From assembly GCA_964036045.1 (NCBI GenBank), contig OZ038380.1:11575713-11639712 (forward strand): a DNA stretch of 64,000 nucleotides. The letters run 5' to 3'. A model generated the notes under the pieces. That model was not told the DNA's origin. It made no database searches and saw nothing but the letters and a program-made list of their open reading frames with translations. Of this stretch, positions 45,060 to 56,351 are shown piece after piece; the first letter of the stretch is position 1, and the number at the start of each line of letters is the position of its first letter. Position numbers and translations under genes: made by a program. The stretch is from Eutreptiella sp. 'Long Island Sound 2002' (taxonomy: Eukaryota > Euglenozoa > Euglenophyceae > Eutreptiales > Eutreptiaceae).

Positions 45060-46020
45060 CAGCCAGTGAAAAATGTAACTTGTGTGCAAAAAAATCGTCA
45101 AGTCGTGTACTTGTTTTTTTTGCAGCCAATGCATGCACTTTTTTTTTTGCGCTAAGACGTCTGAATCACAAAAAAATGGATTTTTTTTTTTGCAACAAAC
45201 ACGTGTAATTATTTTACTTGCGGTAAAGCGTGTAAATTAAACAAAAAATTGAAAAATTGAAAGAAATGCAACTTTTGCAATACATGTGCAGTATGTACAA
45301 TTGCCGGTTCCGTACGGCACCCCATAGCGACCTTAACAATTGGACGCCGAGTCCACGGTGCACCTAATACTCTGTGTGGCCACCGATTAGTTGGAACTCG
45401 GGCAATATGACACTTCAGAGCAGGGGACAAACTCAGCAGTGGCCCACAAGTAGGCCGGGTGGCTACATAACCCCTGCCGCCTGGGGGGTCCCCAACGCTT
45501 CAGAGTGGGGGATAAAATCAGCAGTGGCCGACAAGTGGGCCGGGTGGCTGCATAACCTCCGCTGCCTTGGGGGTCCCCAACGCTTCAGAGCGGGGGACAA
45601 AATCAGTAGTGGCCCACAAGTGGGCCGGGTGGCGACATAACCCTTGCCGCCTAGGGGGTCCCCAACGCTTCAGAGCGGGGGACAAAATCAGCACATTGGG
45701 CACATGCATGCATTTTCAGTAAAGCTGGTAATTTTTTTCTTTGATGTCCGGTTGTGTGATTTTCTGTTCTTTTTGCTGTAAATGCGTGTAAAAAAAATTG
45801 TCACGTCATGTCACTTTTTTTTGCGGCAAATGCGTGCAAAAAAAAATTGTCACGCAGTGTAATATTTTTTTGCGGACAACGCATGTAAAAAGAAAATTGT
45901 CAGATCGAGTTTTTTTGCATTAATGCGAGTACGGGTTTACACGACTTACCGCGAAAAAAAATTACGCGACGTGACAATTTTTTTTGTTACACACAATTAC
46001 CGCAAAAAATTTTTTACATG
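45060..46020. repeat. A/T-tract arrays in opposite orientation flanking a minisatellite
   Basis: 45065-45240 and 45770-46015 consist of degenerate units with a T-run, GCGGCAAATGCGTGTAA, an A-run and TTGTCACGTCGTG-like sequence. Orientation flips near 45925-45950, where TTACCGCG and ACGTGACAATTTTTTTT are the reverse complement of earlier units. The two blocks flank the 85-bp minisatellite. No ORF is carried. Confidence 0.6.
45413..45690 (+). repeat. 85-bp minisatellite, about 3.3 units
   Basis: The unit starts at CTTCAGAGCGGGGGACAAA and runs through GGCCCACAAGTGGGCCGGG and GGGGGTCCCCAACG. Units begin near 45414, 45499, 45584 and 45669. CCCACAAGTGGG is a short palindrome. The period is not a multiple of 3, so the 88-aa frame over it is not a repeat protein. 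Confidence 0.85.
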
Positions 46021-49000
46021 TATTGCAACATACACCCACAGCCATCTGCTACCTAGCTTGTGATCATTGTCCGCAGCTTCACATGATTTTGATTGAATGG
46101 GGATACATATTCTGCTGGAATTTTCTGCTTGGTCATTGTGAACCCCTTGAATTAGCCCCACCCCTTGAATGGGCTCCTTTCCCCCGGGAGCAAGGGGGGG
46201 TGGTAGAGGCTTTTTGTCACAAGGAAAAGGATAGTAAGAAGCACAAGAGTAGTAGAGAAAAAAGGCGCAATACGTAGACGTTATTGGTAAAAAAGGAGAA
46301 GACGGGGGGGCAAGGGCAAAGGAGATATGGAACCATTGTTGCAAGGGGACCATGTCCGAGACCATGGCTTCCTCCTCTTTGCTAGATAACTCAGGTGAAG
46401 TACATGGGGGCATGGGCAATGTGAACAGCAAACGACACAGCAGATCAACACCTATAAACACATGTGGAAAAGTCACTGAACGAAAACACGTCAACTAGAA
46501 AAGCAAAAATCTAAGTTTCTGAGGTCTTGCACCCCAGGCACGGTGCAAATTCTGCACACCCCGCGCACGGCACCTACTACGCCCTGCATCACCATACATC
46601 CATTCAGCCCTCCACCTTATACTAGCACCTGGATAGGATATGTCGGGTTAGAGGACACAGTCATCATAGGCTGGGGCAATCCAAGAAAGGGCCACCTCAC
46701 TGGCAGCATACCCTCAGCTCTATTCCATTCTGCATCAATAGCCTATATTTGAGAAGGGCGTGGTATGAGGAGCTGGGGCTCTCGGTCACTCGTCCAAAGC
46801 CTCTCCGGGTCCAGGAAGCACTATCTCCACTTTCAGGAGCGAGTCTCATCGAAGGGCGTTGGTCTAGGAGGAGGCTTGGAGCTCAATTGGTGCAGCCCGG
46901 CGAGGAGGGGGTGGCCACTCACCATGGCGAGGAGCATGCAATGGGGGGCTGGGGGTGGTTACGTAGGCCGAGAGCAGCAAACAGCGACCAGGCTTCTTAA
47001 TAAAACAAAATATGGCACAGGGAAGAGCAGAAACGCAGGGAGCAGACCATCACAAACCCTTCATCTCAGGTGATGGAGCCTTCTGCCACTGGGGACCCAA
47101 CGCAGGTGCGCACGACACGCCAGTGAGGGCTTTTCCTCCACTATGAAACAGGACCCCACTGATACTACGTGCAGCTTGGACATGGACGAGGTGGTGGACA
47201 GAAGGGAAAAGACACCCCTTCAACACCAGTGCTGTTGTTATTGCTAAGGTAAAAGGCAAAAAAAAGGAGGGCAAAAAATTAAAATCGCTGTACTGAAATA
47301 CGCCGGGACCTCAGCAATGCACCAGCCGGGCAGCAGCCGCTGCCGGTTGCAAGCCACCTGGCATCGGTCAGTAGTCAACTGCTATCGAATAACCGCCAAC
47401 CGCCTTCGGTTAACCACAATCCTGCCACTCAAACCCGCAGGCTGTCTTGGCTGAACACAGACGAAAGAAACACCGCGTTCCCAAAGGACAGCTCTGTCCA
47501 AGTCAACGATTGTGGATGCAAATGAATCCACAACACAAGCCATGCCCCCCATCGGCAATCTGCCAATCTATTCTGCAAATGGCACCCCAAAGCCTTGCAA
47601 CGTGGTGCACCTGCACATCTGGTAGCGGATCAAATAGCGTCCCACATTTTTGCGGTCCCCCATGTCCTGTAGCTTGGACACGCCATAGCCTGCACAAGGA
47701 AGGGCTTGAACCAGAAAGACCAAAAGAATAGACCCGCACATATATCCACATGCACATGTACACCGCATAAACCCCCCCCCACCCCGAATAATCAACACCC
47801 TAGCGCGAAGCCATGTGAGAGAAGCTGGGCCATCCTGTTACAGGCTCAAGGCAAACCAAACAGATGGGGTCGCAGATGACCTGGAAATCTTGCTCTTTAT
47901 GTACCAGTGTGCGAGGACACGGGAATGCAAGTGCGAGGACAGACCGCAGCTTGATACCCCCCGATGAACACCCAACTCAACCCAGTCTGCAGGGTAGGGC
48001 TGATTGCTCACAGCAACCGAAGGCTCAGAATAAGAGCTGCATTTGTCTGCGGGGGCCCGTGAGCTCCAATCAAAAATTTATGGGCTGAATCCATCCCGTG
48101 TCAACACGACACTACACGGCATACGTAGCGGGAGTTGCTGCACAGTGCGCCCCACAGCACGGGGGAATGGGTGGCATCACTGCAGGCTCCAGACCCCAGA
48201 ACAGAGAAATGCCCCGTGGAACTGTGAGACACAAAATTTGGGCGATTGAACACGCAATATCAACGAAACATTGATGATGTGACTGCGCCGTTGGGAAGGG
48301 GCCAGGCCCACACACCGCAGGAAGTGCACCAGGATGGGTCCTTGGGACATGCTGCTGGGTACGTATCGCCGGAGCAGTCGCAGAATGCGTGGGTCTTCCC
48401 CATGAACCTGCAAAGGGCTAGCAAAGTGGGCAGTGCCCATACTCGGACCTACGAAAGAGCCACACAAAAAAAGGAAAAAGCACCGCCGCGGACCAATGAC
48501 GAAACACCCCTTGTCCATGCGAGGCGAAATGGTGTCGAGCAGGAATGGACACCGGCCGGCGCTTCACGATAGCACTGACCCACCACATGACATTGTGGGT
48601 GTGCCTTTGGGAAGCAAACACCGACCCCGTGACGGCAAGGCGCAGCAGTCCGCCGCAATCTACGGATGGACTTGCGCACTATATTCATTGATCGAGTGCG
48701 ACACATGGCAGCAGTCTCTCTGTGATCACTTCGGTGAAGCAAATAGCCGCACGGGCTCTCGTGAGGGCCTCAGCAATGCACATCAGAGCGGACCAGGCAC
48801 AGCCTCTGTCACAGTTGTTGCACGTGCGGCTTGATGGGCCTGCCTCTGGGGGTGCCTGTCCCGCTGTGGTCCAATGTTCAGAGTGCAGATCGTGCGAGAT
48901 CTGCCGCGCCGCTCAAGCGGCAATGAGCGTGGGAGGGGGGGGGGGGGGGGTTATGCAGGAGCGACCCGGCGGCTGTTGCTGTTTGGGGCTCACGCGGCGC

Positions 49001-49466
49001 TCTGCTACGAAGCTTGTCCTCACGCCACAACTCGGGCACACTTGCGATGGATCACAGTGGCCCCCCAACAATCAGGTCAGGGCGCAGCGATCCTGTGGCA
49101 TGCGGCAAGGCATTGCACTGAAACGGGGGGCCAAGGGACAATAGTCGGTGGAAGTAGCGGGTGGAGTGGGCACACCCGGTGATTGACTCGGGAGAGAATC
49201 GTTGGGGGGGGGGGGGGGGCTCGGGGGTGACGTCTTTGGTATACGCATGACAAAAGAAAGACCCCGATTGCACGCACCCACGACTGCCCGGCCCGACTGT
49301 GCAGTCGCCTGGGAAAGGGGGAGACGTGCCTCCCTCCATTCCATGGGCCGGGTTTGCCACCCGGCGGCTTTCGCCCCTTCCTCAACTGCCGCCCACCGAC
49401 GGGCGGTAGCAGCCGACAGCCACCGCTCCTGACCCCTTCGCCCTTGCACCCCCTGGGGCGAGGGCC
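46021..49466. other. Intergenic, 3' flank of the C2HC zinc-finger gene
   Basis: No gene is supported. 46645-46745 is a diverged copy of the retroelement edge at 43290-43385. Long G-runs occur at 48935-48950 and 49204-49219. Several 100-aa frames occur on both strands without domain patterns. Confidence 0.35.
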
Positions 49467-52400
49467 TCAGTGGAACTTCATCCGGACCGACTGATTGGCT
49501 GTGATCCGCTTGCAGATCGGAAAGTGGCGGCGCGCCGCGTCCTCAGAGAAGAGTCGCCCGCATGTGGGGCACGGGTACTTCCCGTCGGCGGTCCGGGTCG
49601 ACTTATCGAGCTCCACTTCGTCGTCGGCTCTGTAGTTGATCTTCTGGCCGTCATCAGCCCCGCGGCCCTGGAACGGGTCCCCATGTAACCCAAAGGCCCC
49701 CCCCGCCCCCATCCCTTGCGCCCGGTCCACTTTGCTCTGCCGGAATACCCCCCGCTTGGCGGCCCCATCCTTGTTTTTCTTGCAGACCCTCTGGTGCGCT
49801 TCGATCCGGTCGCGGCGGAAACTCCGGCCGCACAGTTCGCACTCCACCAGGTCCCCCACCTCCCCGTACTCGTCCATCGGCTGCGGGCTGGCGCTGCGGC
49901 CCACAGGGGTGTTGTCCATCGGATCGTAGCCACCGGTGCGGGCCCGGCTGGAGCCGCGGTTCGCGGACACGGTTCGCTGCTGAGCGGCCGCTGCCTTCGC
50001 TTTCGCGTTCGCCTTGCCTCTCTGCCCCGGGGTGTTGTTGACGTCGACAACAATGATGTCAGGCTTCTCCACAAAATCGTCCTCATCCCCGTAATTACTC
50101 GTTGAACTTCGTGAAGCCCTCTCCTCGTCAATCCGGACCCTGGCAAAACGAGGTTGCGTAGCTCAGCTGTCACGCACTTGACACCTGAACTAGAGGTACC
50201 TGGTTCGAGTCCTGGGGACACTGGGTAATGAACAATGAACACTCGGACTGACCTGGCACGGCACCAGTGCAACAGTTGGACATCCACAGTCCGAACTCCA
50301 CGGTCCTCATCATCATAATAATGGTCCGCTGGACGTGGAGCATGCGCACGATCTCACCTCACCTCACCTCACCTCACCTCACCTCACCTCACCTCACCTC
50401 ACCTCACCTCACCTCACCTCACCTCACCTCACCTCACCTCAATCCGGACCCTGTCGATGCAGAGGTGACCGGGAGCGTGCGGGGGTCTCCGCAGAAGAAC
50501 CTCCGATACCGCAGGGCAGATGCCACACCACACCGTACCATATCCAGGGCGCTGTTCAATGAAAAAAAAAGGGGGTGGATAACCACGCTCAATCATAGTA
50601 CAGCGGCAACCAACAGCGGGTGAGCGCTGGCCGACGGCGATGGGCACTTCAGGCGGGCGCTCCTTCAGGGCGCTCCTTAGCGCCGAAAGGAGAAAAAAAA
50701 CAACAAGGGGACGGGGTCATCGAGGCGCGCCCTGACCACACCTGTCGATGCGGACCCGCCTGTTGTTGGGCACCGGGCTTTCCGGACGGAGCGGAGCGTC
50801 TTGCGGCTTGAAACCCCGGAGCTTGTCCACAAACTCCACCAACGCCTCCAGCTCCGGGAGGGACTCTTTGAGGGTCAGCTGCCGCGCCGGGGCCGGGGCT
50901 GGGGCCACCACCACCGGCGGCACCGGAGGGGCCCGCGGCGAGACCTGCGGAGTGAGCGCCAAGGTCTGTGTGGCGAGGGAGAAGGTGTCGATGGGAGCGT
51001 TTTGGGTCGACAATATCGGAGACGCCGGCCCCAATGGCGACCCGGGCGCTGGGGGCACGGCCACGGGGGCTGCAGGCGCCGGGGACACAGGCCGCACTGG
51101 GGACTCCGGCGCAGCCACCACCACCGCAGGGGACGGGGGTTGGGCGACTGGGGACCCGGCCCGCGGGTGGGGCAGGGGGGACGCTGCCCGCGGCGACGGC
51201 GTCGGGGATGCCGTGTAGACGGCGGCCGGGGCCTCGGGCAGGGGCGGCGCCGCGGGCCACTGCGACCCGGTGGGCGGCGCGGGCGACCGGGTCTCCCACC
51301 CGTGCGCGTACTCCTGGGACGGCAGCAGCCCCTTCCGCCGCAGCTTCTCCATGTTGCCGTGGTCGTGGTCCGCCAGCACCCCCGCGGCGATCAGCCGCTC
51401 CCGCTGGTCGGGGGGCACGTCCCAGAAGCGGTCCTCGACCCGCTCCCGGTGCTTGGCCGCCTTCTTGCACAAGGGGGCGTGCCACTCCAGCTCCTTCATG
51501 GTCATGATCTTGCCGCACACACCGCAGGCGGCGAGCAGGAGCTGCGATTGCTGCGGCCGCTGCCGCGGCGGCGACTTGGTCACGACCCCGCCCGGCAGCG
51601 TGGTCTCGTACTCGGGCTCCTCGCGCCGCTCCTCCTCCCAGCGCGTCGGGGGCCGGTCGTCCTCCCACCGGGTCCGGCTGCCCTCGTCGTCCTCCCACTC
51701 CACGTCCGCCGTGTCCCAGTGGCTGCTGCGGGTGGAGCGCACGCCGGAGCCGGAGTGCCCGTACCCGGGGCCGGCGCCCAGGTACTCCCGCCCCCACACG
51801 CCCGGGAAATGCTCGTCGTACTCTTCGTGCCGGGCGTACTTGTCCTTGGGCAGATCGTAGCGGGGGACCACGTAGGAGCGGTACTGCGGCGCGTGCACGT
51901 GCGCGGGCTGTGGCACGTGCGACCACGTGCTGCCGGCCCTGGGCTGCATCGACACCAGCGTCGCACCGCTGGGCCGCAGCGGCGAGCCCTGGCGTAGCGG
52001 CGACACGCGCGACGTGACCGTGGGCGAAGTGACGTAGGACCGGCTGGCGTGGGAGGGCACCGCACTGCTTCGGACGCCTTCGCGCGCAGGGAGCGTCGCG
52101 GTCCGCATGGCCTTGAAGTGCTCGCAGTGCTGCAGGTGCAGCGGCATGGACTCTGCCGTGAACGTGCGCCCGCAGCCCGGAGCATTGCACGTGGCGTGGG
52201 GGCCGACCGTGGCCCAGGTGTATTGCTTCACTCCGGGATCAACACCTTGGGTGACGTAGCTGGAGTTCCCAGCAGCATGTTCCGTGACATAAATGGGCTC
52301 GCTGGCGCTCCGTACACCCTCTGTGACGTGGCTGCTGCTGACGTAGCTGGTACCCCCACGTAAACCGTCCGTGACGTAGCTGGTGCCCCCACCGAGACGC

Positions 52401-52654
52401 TCTGTGGTGTAGCTGGTGCCCCCACCGAGACGCTCTGTGGAGTAGCTGGTACCCCCACCGAGACACTCTGTGGAGTAGCTGGTACCCCCACCGGCATCTT
52501 CGGTGTAGATCTTCTGCACGTAAAGTGGCCTGCCCGCAGTCTCACGGACATCCTCGCTGACGGCACTCCTGATGGTACTCCCAGTCACGGTGTCGGTGAC
52601 GTAGATGGGTTCGACGGTGTCAACGCTATAGTGCGTTTCAGAGGCGACCGACAT
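49467..52654 (-). CDS. Four-finger C2HC zinc-finger protein (ZC2HC1-like fingers), two exons
   Basis: Exon 1 is 50742-52654 and exon 2 is 49467-50139; GT-AG joining gives an in-frame 861-aa protein. Four fingers of the C-x2/4-C-x11-H-x3-C type lie at about 156-177, 377-396, 738-757 and 828-847, two on each side of the junction. The exon 1 tail (NNRRVRID) runs into exon 2 (RVRIDEERASRSS). The N-terminal part has five 11-residue GGGTSYxTExL-type repeats (about 55-105), coded by a 33-bp minisatellite near 52340-52490. The rest is low-complexity, with a Pro/Ala/Ser-rich stretch before exon 2. The start at 52654 is chosen because the frame upstream looks non-coding. ZC2HC1-type fingers bind zinc; the molecular role here is unknown. 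Confidence 0.87.
50140..50741 (-). other. Intron of the zinc-finger gene, enlarged by the SINE
   Basis: The donor is GACAG|GTGTGG at 50742/50741. Two acceptors exist, each reading CAG|GGTCCGGATTGA: one at 50451 before the SINE (older position, 291-bp intron) and one at 50140 after it. Only the second keeps the downstream reading frame without the SINE. The older intron also has GCATCGACAGG at both ends (50741-50751 and 50450-50460). Confidence 0.8.
50143..50438 (+). mobile_element. SINE with tRNA-like head, (CTCAC)n tail and 15-bp target-site duplications
   Basis: The 296-bp insertion begins GCAAAACGAGGTTGCGTAGC with an A box (TAGCTCAGCTG) and B box (GGTTCGAGTCC) at tRNA spacing. It continues with an unrelated body and ends in about 17 copies of CTCAC (50353-50440). 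It is flanked by TCAATCCGGACCCTG at 50128-50142 and 50439-50453. Pol III head, simple-repeat tail and target-site duplication are the hallmarks of a SINE. It lies antisense in the zinc-finger gene at the 5' edge of exon 2. Confidence 0.85.
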
Positions 52655-52918
52655 GGCGACTAGAAGTGGGCACTGCAAGCAGGAGTGTGCGCGTTGCAAA
52701 GGCTGCAACCGTGGCTGCCGCATGCACACGCTGCGCCAGCGCAGCCACGAGAAACGCCACAGCCAAATGTGCGTCGTGTAGCTGACCCTGAAATAGCTGC
52801 CCCAGCCCTTTGTGCGTCGCCCATCCCTTGAAATACCTCCCTTTTGCATGACCCCCACCTTGGCAAGGCTGTTGTTTCATCAGGAAACAAGGACTGGTGG
52901 TAAAGGGTCTTGCTGTAC
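52655..52918. promoter_or_regulatory. 5' flank of the zinc-finger gene
   Basis: 264 bp between the zinc-finger ATG and element E2. The frame stays open to 52858, but the translation is not convincing. No TATA-like box or other promoter motif could be assigned. Confidence 0.25.
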
Positions 52919-53807
52919 CCTCCCCCCCCATGTCGTTCCCCACCCCAGGGAAGACGGTCCCCCACCACCCCCTGGGGGACGGTTGCCAAGTGACGGTCCC
53001 CCACCCCCCCCTTGGGGGACCGCACCACCACCGTACACGCATATTTGTTGGCACAGAAATTGCAGCATAAAACGAAACAATTTAGCATAAGATGCGTTCA
53101 AAGGACTGCCAATGTATGGAGACCTACTCCTTGACCGGCTCCGTGTAAAATTTCTTGGTCCTGCTCCACTTGACCTTGAACTCTTGCACATGCTCACCAC
53201 TTTCCACTGGAATGCTTTGGGCAGCACTCTTGGGTGGTGGTTTTGCCTTCTTAGTAGGAGGCTTGGCAGGTGCAAGCAGATTTTTGGGGACCCATTTCCC
53301 TTCAGGAATGTCCCTTGTCAAATACAACTTGTTCCCAAAACTGTGTCCCATACCCCATACACCACGGGCACTCTTCACCCACACAATCTCCGTGTCAGAA
53401 TTCAGGCCACTATCATCATCCGTTGTGGGCGCATCAGGCAATTCTTCGGCAACTCAAGCTAGACACATCACTGTCTGCCCCACCATCCACATCCCTTGCA
53501 CTCTCCGGAGCATCCGAATCACCACCGAAAGAGTCATCATTGGTAGAAGAAATGATAGAACATGAACCTGAATCTGAATCTGAACCTGAATTTGAATCCG
53601 ATGAAGAGGATGAATCTTGTTCATCTTCATGTTCCTTGAAATATGCACTATCAAGCAATTGCGAAAACTTCAAGTGCCCCACAACACAGTCACCCACACA
53701 ACAACACAATGAGCCGCAACAAAAAATTTTGGGTTGACCAAGACACGGTCCCCCACCTCCCCCCCCCCCCACGGGGAACAACAAGGGTTGGGGAACGACA
53801 AGGGGGC
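52919..53807 (-). mobile_element. Element E2: G/C-ended inverted-repeat element with coding cargo
   Basis: The ends share TGTCGTTCCCCA in inverted orientation (52930 and about 53792), and the left flank is GTAC (52915-52918). The right flank is not GTAC. The inner GCCAAGTGACGGTC motif (52985-52998) is shared with E1 and E3. The cargo on the minus strand is a relative of the protein in E3. The end modules are more diverged than those of E1 and E3. Confidence 0.5.
53124..53790 (-). pseudogene. Unrecognised protein in E2, paralogue of the E3 protein, frame-broken
   Basis: The C-terminal part (53124-53441) encodes an EIVWVKSARGVWGMGHSF block, KLYLTRDIPEGKWVPKNLL, a Lys/Pro linker and HVQEFKVKWSRTKKFYTEPV. 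The upstream part (about 53442-53690) is very acidic with Ser/Asp runs (DSNSGSDSDSGSC) and lies one frame off. The break is near 53450, where VAEELPDAPTTDDDSG would continue the acidic stretch, so a single indel or a short intron separates them. I do not know the family; the two conserved blocks recur in E3. Confidence 0.45.
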
Positions 53808-56351
53808 CATAAAGCAACGGATACAGAGCTCACATATGCCCCCGTGTCACAGGCATATGGTCATTGCCACAAACCTTAGTTCCTTGTTTGACCTACTGCT
53901 CTGCAGCACACCTCAAACGAGGGCCAAATGTTGCCTTGAATGTTTCTTGGTCTGTTTGGGTAAAAGCCTACACCCCCCATTGGGCCGGTTAGACTTGCTT
54001 CCCAGAAGAACAAAAGCAACGGCTCCACGGCAGGCTAACCGGGACTAGGGCTGGAACCCGTGTTCCGTGGCGTGTGTGTGTAGCGCATTTACGGTTTGCT
54101 GCTTGGCCGTCACCAATATAACCGTTTACCCAACCGCCCGCTCCCGTTTTCCATTTTACCTCTATGGGGTTTGAACTGTCCGCTGGTTCATATCACGTAC
54201 CGAAGCCCGGAGGCAAGGCCGGCGCCATCGCCTCCACGAGAGGCTCCCACGGACCTAGCCTCCAACCCGAAGAGCACTGTGACGCGTGTGCTCAATGCAT
54301 TTCAGGTATGCTCGTTCCTCGTGTTGTGTCTTCCTTTGTTTGCGAGGGAGGGACAAAATGTGACACACTCTCCAAGAACAAAAAGCATACTGTGTTACAC
54401 TCACGCTGTACCTGGTCACTGAATCCCCCTACCACCCTTACAACCGACCGGATTTTACTACAAGGACTTTGGGCACGCAAAACCCGTGTCTGGCCAGTGT
54501 ACCAGGGAATTTTAAAGCAGTATTACCACTAGCACAAGTTGTACAAGTTGTACAAGTTGTATCTGCGCTTTTGGGGGTAACACACATAACACACACTTTT
54601 CAAGCTTGGGATACAAATGAAAAGAACACAGGGAAGAGATCTTGGTGTCCACCTTCATCATCTCCTGGGAGGGGGTTCAGCAAGGAGCAGCAGCTTGCTC
54701 AGTCAAACGGAGTTACATACAAACATGTTTGAGTGGAGGGGTAGTTTAGGGGAGGAAACCCCGCCTTTTCCGGGTGCATACTACCCCCCTTGCCCCACGG
54801 GTGGTGAGTAAAAAAATTCCAATCTTTCAGGGCCACGGAGCCCAGTGTCTGCACCACATTGCGAAATTGACCCTTGCTCCCATACATACCGTGAAACCAG
54901 CCAAAATGAGCAGGGCAGTATGAGGTGAGGAGGGTCAAAAACTTTTCCACTTTTGTGGGCATTTTGGAACTCCTCATTTCTGAGCATTTTCAACAATGCT
55001 GCAGGTCATGATCATGGGCAATTGATTGGCAAACAAGACAACGTCCCCACAAACATAGTCTTCGTTTGGGACCATGGCTTTTTGAAATGGTGCCTGGCGC
55101 CACGCCACGCCACTATGGAGATCGGTGTTTTTTTTTGCGATCAGATTGTTGAATGTGCAGCACACTAAGAGGCCCCCAGCAACGAACAAAAAGTGCAATT
55201 AGTTGGCAGCCATGTCAGTCTGAGCGGCATTTGCAAGGGGTTAGGATATGTTACCGAGCACAGTCAAACAAGAAGACAAGCGTTGTGAGCAGTGGGTGCG
55301 GACCATATGCCAAGTTTCGGCTCTTTTGTGACCTTTACAGGCCCTTATATTTTGAAAATTGCGCATGGTGTGAAATCATGGAGTTCCAAAAAAATTTTCT
55401 CACATCTGTGTTCGCCGGAGTGCACGTACATCGGCGGTTGTAACGCCAACATCTACCCGTTCCCTGAAGTGTAATCACTATCCACCCTTAACACGCGCAA
55501 AATGCAACATTCAGTCTTACAGCTTCTTATCCTCACTCGAAGCACTCTGTGACTGCAAGTGCAACCGTTTGAATTGAATTGGAGTCGAGATGATATCACA
55601 CACCCCATGCTTTCATGTGGCAACTCTTTGTCATATGGGCATTGGACGCACCTGGTGTGTGAACTTATGAGTTGAAACGTGTCAGAAATCGTGTTCAGCA
55701 TCGCGAGTGGTTGCCAGTCACCGGCGTAGCACGACGAATGAGGCTTCAAGCATTCAAAGGATATTCCTTGATTGTGGGTTCGAATGGTTTTGCAAAAGGC
55801 ATTCGGAAAATTCTTGGTATCAGCACGTGGTGACAGGGCTGCACACGTCCTCCCTCCTGCTCCCTCAATGTACACTGCTGTTCTGCCATGGACAGGCCGT
55901 AGACCTGTTTGCGTATCTGTGCTCTGTCGAGACCAACGATCGCTACCTACTACACGCAGGGTGGCCGCCCTCCTTCGTTTCTGTGGTTGGCGCTGGAGTG
56001 TTGGGCAGTGCTCATGTCGAGGACCAGCAGTTTTCTACTTCGAGCGCCTGAAACGCGGGAGTGGCATGCCCCGATGGAGCAACACACAGCCACGGTCTCC
56101 CTGCCTAAAACACAAAGCGGCACAGTTTACGCCCGATCCGATATTCGTTGTTTCATGGAACATGTTTCTGCATTGAGAAAGCCTTGTGCATGCACAGGGC
56201 CATAATCGTGGGTGTTGAGATTACAATCATGCGGACAACACAGTCTGTTCTCAAACCGGGTGTCCGTGTCCGAATCCAGTCGCCACACGAACCGACAGTG
56301 TGCCGCCGCCCACGGAAGCGCCGTGTCCTAAGGACAACCGCACTCCCCACC
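53808..56351. other. Intergenic
   Basis: No gene is supported. A short triple ACAAGTTGT step repeat lies at 54533-54560. The 122-aa plus frame at 54164-54532 has several Cys residues but no recognised motif. Confidence 0.35.
54030..54115 (-). ncRNA. tRNA-like pol III promoter, minus strand
   Basis: The minus strand has a B-box CGGGTTCCAGCCC (54047-54059) about 45 nt after GGCCAAGCAGCAAACC, an A-box-like segment. The stems are poor, so a SINE head is likely. Confidence 0.3.

Noticed and set aside
45374-45690. Possible CRISPR array or repeat protein
   Set aside because: The 85-bp units are contiguous with no unique spacers, the host is eukaryotic, and the period is not a multiple of 3.
50335-50562. 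ORF of repeated Ser-Pro-His-Leu-Thr
   Set aside because: Pure product of the (CTCAC)n SINE tail, within an intron.
50801-51997. 398-aa plus-strand ORF opposite the zinc-finger gene
   Set aside because: Antisense shadow; the minus frame has the zinc fingers and the splice-compatible end.
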